33,541 nucleotides of DNA from Candidatus Rokuibacteriota bacterium (GTDB lineage Bacteria > Methylomirabilota > Methylomirabilia > Rokubacteriales > CSP1-6), in NCBI GenBank assembly GCA_016209425.1, contig JACQWA010000106.1, positions 1 to 33,541 on the forward strand, in the 5' to 3' direction. The translations under genes and the position numbers were made by a program. The notes under the pieces were generated by a model. The model had not been told where the DNA came from, did not search any database, and was given only the letters and a program-made list of their open reading frames with translations. Shown here piece after piece: positions 28,826 to 33,541 of the stretch; the stretch's first letter is position 1, and each line of letters begins with the position of its first letter.

Positions 28826-30672
28826 TGGGGACGAGCCCGTTCCTGGACCGGCTCGCGGAGGGCCCGCTCCTCTGCGATGGCGCCATGGGGACCATGCTCT
28901 ATGCCCGCGGCGTGCCGCTCGATGCCTGCTTCGACGTCCTGAACGAGAACAACCCCACCCTCATCCAGGCCATTCACGCCGAGTACCTCGCCGCCGGAGC
29001 CGACCTGATCGAGACCAACACCTTTGGCGCGAACCGATTCAAGCTGGCGGTGCATGGCCTCGAGGCCCGCGTGCGCGAGATCAACCTGAAGGGCGCGAAG
29101 CTGGCCCGGGACGCGCGCGAGCGCGCGGGCCGGGATGCCTTCGTGCTCGGGTCGATCGGTCCCCTGGGCAAGTATCTGGCGCCCCTCGGGACGGTCAGCG
29201 CCGAGGAAGGCCGGGCGGCCTTCCGCGAGCAAGCCGAGGGCCTCCTCGAGGGCGGCGTGGACGCCTTCATCGTCGAGACGTTCTCAGACCTCGGGGAGAT
29301 CCGGCTGGCGGTCGAAGCCGTTCGGACGATTACCGATCTGCCGATCATCGCCCAGATGGCATTCACCGAGGAGGGCATGACGTTCGCGGGGCGCGCCCCG
29401 GTCGAGGTGGCCCGCGCGCTCCGCGCGCTGCCGGTGCAGGTCATCGGCGCCAACTGCTCCGTCGGCTCCAGCGTCCTCTATGACATTTTGGAGCAGATGC
29501 TCCCGGAGGCCGGCGCGCTGCCGATCTCGATCCAGCCGAACGCGGGGCTGCCGAGCCGGGTCGGAGAGCGGCTCATCTACCTCTCCTCACCGGCCTACAT
29601 GGCCGAGTACGCCTTCAAGATGCTGCAGGCGGGGGCCAAGATCGTCGGCGGCTGCTGCGGGACCACCCCCGATCATGTCCGCGCGATGCGCGCGGCGGTG
29701 GACCGTCACGTTCCCACGGCGGTCCGCGCCAGGCGCGTGTCCGTTTCGCCGCCCGTGAGGGAGGAAGCTCCCGCGCTTCGGACCGCGGCGCCCCCCACGC
29801 CCCTGGCCCGGAAGCTGGAGGCCGGCGAGTTCGTGGTGACCGTCGAGCTGGATCCGCCTCGCGGCCACAACATCGAAAAGCTGGTCCAGGGAGCCAAGCT
29901 CCTGAAAGAGCGGGGCGTGGAGGTCGTCGATATCAACGACGGCTCGCTCGGACGCGTGCGGATGTCAGTCCTCCCGACCGCGGTCTTGGTGCGGGATGCG
30001 ACGGGGCTGGACATCAACATGCACTTCACCTGCCGGGACCGGAACCTCATGGGGATCCAAGCGGACCTGCTCGGAGCCCATGCCGTGGGGATCCGGAATA
30101 TTCTCGCCATCAAGGGTGATCCGCCGCGGGCCGGCGACTACGTCAACGCCACGGCCATCTTCGACGTGAACGCGATCGGGCTGGTCCGGATCATCCGCGG
30201 GATGAACGAGGGACGGGACGCCACCGGCAACTCGATTGGCGAGCCGACGGGCTTCTCCGTCGGGGTCGGCCTGAACCCGTCGGCCAAGGATCCGGACAAG
30301 GAGATCCAGCGCCTTCTTCGCAAGGTCGAGGCCGGCGCGCGCTGGGCCCAAACCCAGCCGGTCTACGATCTTGACCTCTTCGACCGCTTTCTCGCCCGGA
30401 TGGGGAAGCCGCCCATCCCGGTGATCGTGGGGATCCTGCCGCTGCACTCCTACCGTCACGCCGAGTTCCTCCACAACGAGGTGCCGGGGATCAGCATCCC
30501 CGAGCACGCCCGAGCGCGGATGCGGGAGGCCGGGGAGAGGGCGCTCCACATGGGAATCGAAATGGCCCAGATCCTTCTGTGGGAGGTGCGTCGCCACTAC
30601 GGGGGTGCCTACCTGGTGCCTTCCTTTGGCCGCTATGAGGTGGTCGCGGAAGTCCTGGACGCGCTGCACTGA
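28825..30672 (+). CDS. bifunctional homocysteine S-methyltransferase / 5,10-methylenetetrahydrofolate reductase
   Basis: A 615-residue fusion of the YitJ type. Residues 1-300 are a zinc-type homocysteine methyltransferase with Cys211 (GANCSVG) and Cys277/278 (GGCCGTTP). A Pro/Ala-rich linker near 300-325 leads to a methylenetetrahydrofolate reductase TIM barrel with TVELDPPRGHN, HFTCRDRN, NILAIKGDPP and TQPVYDLDLF, which would reduce methylene-THF to methyl-THF using FAD. The fusion couples making the methyl group to using it. It overlaps aroK by one base. Together with the three upstream genes it supplies most of a methionine-synthase pathway. Confidence 0.9.
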   Translation: MGTSPFLDRLAEGPLLCDGAMGTMLYARGVPLDACFDVLNENNPTLIQAIHAEYLAAGADLIETNTFGANRFKLAVHGLEARVREINLKGAKLARDARERAGRDAFVLGSIGPLGKYLAPLGTVSAEEGRAAFREQAEGLLEGGVDAFIVETFSDLGEIRLAVEAVRTITDLPIIAQMAFTEEGMTFAGRAPVEVARALRALPVQVIGANCSVGSSVLYDILEQMLPEAGALPISIQPNAGLPSRVGERLIYLSSPAYMAEYAFKMLQAGAKIVGGCCGTTPDHVRAMRAAVDRHVPTAVRARRVSVSPPVREEAPALRTAAPPTPLARKLEAGEFVVTVELDPPRGHNIEKLVQGAKLLKERGVEVVDINDGSLGRVRMSVLPTAVLVRDATGLDINMHFTCRDRNLMGIQADLLGAHAVGIRNILAIKGDPPRAGDYVNATAIFDVNAIGLVRIIRGMNEGRDATGNSIGEPTGFSVGVGLNPSAKDPDKEIQRLLRKVEAGARWAQTQPVYDLDLFDRFLARMGKPPIPVIVGILPLHSYRHAEFLHNEVPGISIPEHARARMREAGERALHMGIEMAQILLWEVRRHYGGAYLVPSFGRYEVVAEVLDALH

Positions 30673-30731
30673 CGAAGCTTCGCTCCCTGGTGCATCCCTC
30701 CGGCCTCCCCGGGTGAGGAGACCCGATAACG

Positions 30732-32096
30732 ATGGCTGAAAGCTTGATGACGGCGAGCGAGATCGCCAAGCGGATCCGCGCGGGAGTGGTCTCCCCGGTG
30801 GTGGTCGTCGAGGCCTGCCTCGCCCGGATCGCCGAGGTCGAGCCCGCCGTCCTCGCGTGGGTTCGCGTCGATCGCGACGGCGCCCTGACGGCCGCGCGGG
30901 AGCTGGAAGCGGAGGCCCGGGCCGGCAGCTTTCGAGGGCCACTCCACGGCGTTCCCGTCGGGGTCAAGGATATTTACCACGTGGCGGGAATGGTGACGAC
31001 CGCCGGGGCCGGCGCCTTCGCCCACGAGCACCCTTCCGCCGACGCCGAAACCGTCGCGAGGCTCCGGCGAGCCGGCGCCGTGATTCTCGGAAAGACCGCC
31101 ACCACGGAGTTCGCATACGCGGACCCGGCCGTCACGCGGAACCCATGGAATCCGGAGCACACGCCGGGAGGATCTTCGAGTGGCTCGGCGGCGGCGGTGG
31201 CCGCGGGGATGATCCCGTTGGCCCTGGGCTCCCAGACCGTGGGCTCCACACTGCGCCCCGCAGCCTACTGCGGCGTGGTGGGCCTCAAGCCGACGCACGG
31301 CCGCATCAGCGCCGCGGGGGTGATCCCGCTGGCGTGGAGCCTGGACCACATCGGCATCTTCACCCGGGACGTGGAGGATGCTGCGGTGGCCCTCCTGGTG
31401 CTGGCCGGCTACGACGCGGCGGACCCGCACTCGGCGCCCGTCCCGACCGCGGATTACCCGGGCGCTCTCGTTCGGAGGGAGCATCCGCCACGCCTCGGGC
31501 TCCCCCGTCGGCTGTTCAGCGACAAGGCCAGCCCGGAGGTGAACGCCCACCTGGAGGCAATGGCGGTGACGTTTCAGAAGGCCGGGGCCATCGTCGAGGA
31601 GGTCTCGCTCCCACCCGGTGCCGAGGCGATCCACGAGGCCGGGCAGCTCGTCATGCGCGTCGAGGCCGCAACCTTCCATCGCGCGCGCTTTCGCCGCTAC
31701 GCCGACTCCTACCGTCCCAAGATCCGCGGACTCATCGAGGAGGGGCTGGCCATTCCCGGGGTCGAGTACGTCCGCGCTCAGCAGACCCGTCGGCAGTTCC
31801 GGGAGGAGATGCGCCCGCTCCTGGAACGGTACGCCGCGCTCCTGATGCCGGTGGCCCCGACGACGGCCCCGAAGGGACTCCACTGGACCGGCGATCCGGG
31901 ACTCTGCGCTCCGTGGAGCTTCACCGGGTTTCCCGCCATCGCGCTGCCGAGTGGCCTCGCCCCGGACAGCCTGCCGCTGGCCATTCAGCTCGTCGCCGGA
32001 CCCTTCGCGGAGGCTCGGCTCCTGGGGGTGGCCCGCTGGTGCGAAGCGATCCTGAGCTTCACGGCCAGTCCGTCCCCGGAGGCGATACGGCCATGA
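30732..32096 (+). CDS. amidase (amidase-signature family)
   Basis: A 454-residue Ser-cisSer-Lys hydrolase. Lys79 (VGVKDIYHVAG), the Gly/Ser loop GGSSSGSAAAVAAG (cis-Ser) and nucleophile Ser172 (SQTVGSTLRPAAYCG) form the catalytic triad. QTVGS in place of the common DTGGS occurs in one subgroup of small-molecule amidases, so this is probably not the GatA tRNA amidotransferase. There is no signal peptide. GAGGAG lies about 12 bases upstream of ATG 30732, rather far; ATG 30747 is an alternative start. The stop overlaps the ATG of the next gene (ATGA). Confidence 0.85.
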   Translation: MAESLMTASEIAKRIRAGVVSPVVVVEACLARIAEVEPAVLAWVRVDRDGALTAARELEAEARAGSFRGPLHGVPVGVKDIYHVAGMVTTAGAGAFAHEHPSADAETVARLRRAGAVILGKTATTEFAYADPAVTRNPWNPEHTPGGSSSGSAAAVAAGMIPLALGSQTVGSTLRPAAYCGVVGLKPTHGRISAAGVIPLAWSLDHIGIFTRDVEDAAVALLVLAGYDAADPHSAPVPTADYPGALVRREHPPRLGLPRRLFSDKASPEVNAHLEAMAVTFQKAGAIVEEVSLPPGAEAIHEAGQLVMRVEAATFHRARFRRYADSYRPKIRGLIEEGLAIPGVEYVRAQQTRRQFREEMRPLLERYAALLMPVAPTTAPKGLHWTGDPGLCAPWSFTGFPAIALPSGLAPDSLPLAIQLVAGPFAEARLLGVARWCEAILSFTASPSPEAIRP

Positions 32097-32611
32097 AACC
32101 GTTCATCGTCAACCGCTACGGTCACCTCGTCTTCCCCTTCAACTTTTTCCCGGAGCTCGACTTCGCGGTCTTCGAGACGCTCGAGCAGTTCGCGGCCGTC
32201 ATCAGGCGGGATTTCGAGGAAAAGGCCCCCACGGAAACGGACATTGTCGCCCGGGTGGAGTCGGGGGGCTACGGGGGGCGCTATGAGTTGCTGCGGGACC
32301 TGGCGCTGAACCTCTTCTGGGTGAACCGCTACGCGATGACGATGTACGAGAAGCGTCCCAGCCGCTGGCGCGACGTGCCCCGGCACCGCGACGACGTCTT
32401 CCTGCCGGTGTTCAAAGCGTGGGAGGGAGCCGAGCCGACGGCCGTGATCGAAAGTGGCTACCCGGCCCTCCCGCCGACCTGGGACGAAGGGACGGAGGAC
32501 AAGATCTTCCGCATCCTGGTCGACGTCTTCCGCCACAAGAAGGGCGCGGCGCGGAGCTCCCGGCCATCAAGCCGACGGTCCCGGAGATCCTGGCCGATCC
32601 CCGGAACCTGA
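32093..32611 (+). pseudogene. N-terminal part of a frameshifted ketosynthase-type fusion gene (unrecognised domain)
   Basis: ATG 32093 (ATGA overlap with the amidase stop) opens a frame whose first 150 residues look real (VNRYGHLVFPFNFFPEL, WVNRYAMTMYEKRPSRW), with codon use like neighbours. From about 32550 the frame turns into a Ser/Arg-rich shadow (ARSSRPSSRRSRRSW) and stops at 32611, while another frame becomes protein-like (ELPAIKPTVPEILADP) and stays open. The simplest reading is one lost base in the GC run near 32541-32554. I do not recognise this N-terminal domain. It could be real separation into two proteins, a true frameshift, or a sequencing error. Confidence 0.55.
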
Positions 32612-33541
32612 CCTACCACCTCCTGATTCACGAGCCGGACTACCCGGGGTACAGCCATGACGACATCATCGAATGCACGCACCGGGCGCCAGAACTCGAA
32701 GCCCTGCTGCGGCAGGCGATGGTGCTGCACAACCAGTACCGGTGGGATCGGGAGAAGACCCGGCTGACCGAGGTGGGCAGGCTGCACGATGACGACTTTG
32801 TGGTGGTCTTTCATCCCCGGAGCGATGACGTTCTCGACTTCATTCGCCGGGTGAAGCGTGGGCGCCGGCTCCGGCCCCGCAAGCCGGCCCCGGCGGAGTC
32901 GCGGAAGCCCCTGGCCCCGTATCCGCCGGTGGACGTGCGCAGGCGGTTCTCCGTGATGCCGCGTCTTGAGGCCCTCGCCGCGTATAAGGGGGAACTCGCC
33001 TGCACCAACGACGACCTGATCCGGAACGCGGCATACTGCTGGTCGCCGATGACGGCGGAGGAGATCCGGCAGAAGACCGGGATCGAGCAGCGGCTGTACA
33101 CCGAGCTGGATCTGGACCACATGGCGCTTCTGGCGGCCCAGAGGGCCGTGGCGAAGTCCGGGCGCCGCCCGGAGGAGATCGGGGCGGTGCTCTTCTGCTC
33201 GTGCACGAGCACCAAGATGATGCCGTCCCTGGCCACCTGGCTGTCGGGGCAGATGGGGATCTTCCAGACGCATGCCTCCTGCGATCTCGTGGCGGCCTGC
33301 GCGGGCCTGCCGTACGGGCTCGCCGAGGCGGTGCGTCTGCTCCAGGAGATCGAGCGCCCGGTGCTCGTGGTCTGCGGCGAGAAGTTCTCGGACAAGATCG
33401 GTACGGTGCGGACGTCCCGGATGATCTTCGGCGACGGCGCGGCCGCGCTCGTGGTGGGCCCGGCGCCGGCGGGCGCCGCGCCGGACATCGAGGTGTTCCA
33501 GACCTACGCCAGCGGTCCGATGAGCGAGGTGGATTCCATCA
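32554..33541 (+). CDS. ketoacyl-ACP synthase III-like protein, 3'-truncated, likely continuation of the upstream frame
   Basis: This frame is absent from the ORF track because it has no stop before the window edge. From 32554 it reads about 150 residues of unrecognised sequence (NLTYHLLIHEPDYPGYSHDD and a basic Pro/Arg linker). A thiolase-fold ketosynthase of the FabH/HMG-CoA-synthase type then begins: TNDDLIR, EEIRQKTGIEQR, the acyl-enzyme cysteine in DLVAACAGL (codon 33298-33300) and RMIFGDGAAALVVG. The catalytic His and Asn lie beyond the edge. If separate, a start inside (for example the ATG near 32719) would be needed, but none has a clear ribosome site. It condenses acyl-CoA or acyl-ACP units; product unknown. 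Confidence 0.75.

Noticed and set aside
30674-30683. CGAAGCTTCG palindrome after the MTHFR fusion gene
   Set aside because: Ten-base palindrome with no loop or T-run; can occur by chance.

Overview
The window is very GC-rich, almost fully coding, and bacterial. Nearly all genes lie on the + strand in short runs whose stops and starts overlap by a few bases (ATGA or GTGA). GTG starts are common. Gene content and composition would fit a high-GC soil or sediment lineage such as Candidatus Rokubacteria/Methylomirabilota or a deltaproteobacterium-like group. That placement is an inference, because no rRNA or marker tree is available here. No tRNA, rRNA, insertion sequence, CRISPR array or prophage gene was seen.

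Region 1 (1-7455) is a phosphonate-type operon. It holds the 3' part of a 2-aminoethylphosphonate (AEP)-pyruvate transaminase, a complete ABC importer of the putative AEP type (binding protein, ATPase, fused double permease) and a large FAD/GcvT-domain oxidoreductase of the sarcosine/dimethylglycine dehydrogenase family. Region 2 (7445-11939) is mixed housekeeping: a minus-strand Nudix hydrolase, a small unknown protein, a membrane-anchored YHS/TRASH protein, a HAD phosphatase, then a tight run of SAM methyltransferase, M28 glutaminyl-cyclase-like protein and HpcH/HpaI aldolase.

Region 3 (11942-21384) is a second ABC importer whose parts are spread out. The binding protein comes first. Next come two tandem response-regulator/SpoIIE-type phosphatases, an RsbW-like kinase, a STAS antagonist and a small membrane protein, which together form a complete partner-switching module. 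The double permease, an MFS transporter and the ATPase follow. Region 4 (21518-25820) is cyclic-nucleotide signalling: a class II cyclic-nucleotide phosphodiesterase divergent from a CHASE2-adenylate cyclase carrying a C-terminal PilZ domain. A roughly 560-base non-coding stretch with a likely terminator and a sigma-54-like promoter follows, then a secreted FecR-domain protein and a strong terminator.

Region 5 (25853-30672) is a dismantled methionine synthase: separate corrinoid protein, homocysteine methyltransferase and B12-reactivation domain, then shikimate kinase and a fused homocysteine methyltransferase/methylenetetrahydrofolate reductase. No methyl-THF (pterin) binding domain is present. 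Region 6 (30732-33541) has an amidase overlapping a gene that begins with an unrecognised N-terminal domain and, after an apparent frameshift near 32550, continues as a ketoacyl-ACP-synthase-III-like protein that runs off the window.

The most interesting points are the partner-switch module inside a transporter cluster, the cAMP make/break pair with a built-in c-di-GMP-type receptor domain, the split MetH, the AEP operon with a demethylating-type flavoenzyme, and the frameshifted ketosynthase.
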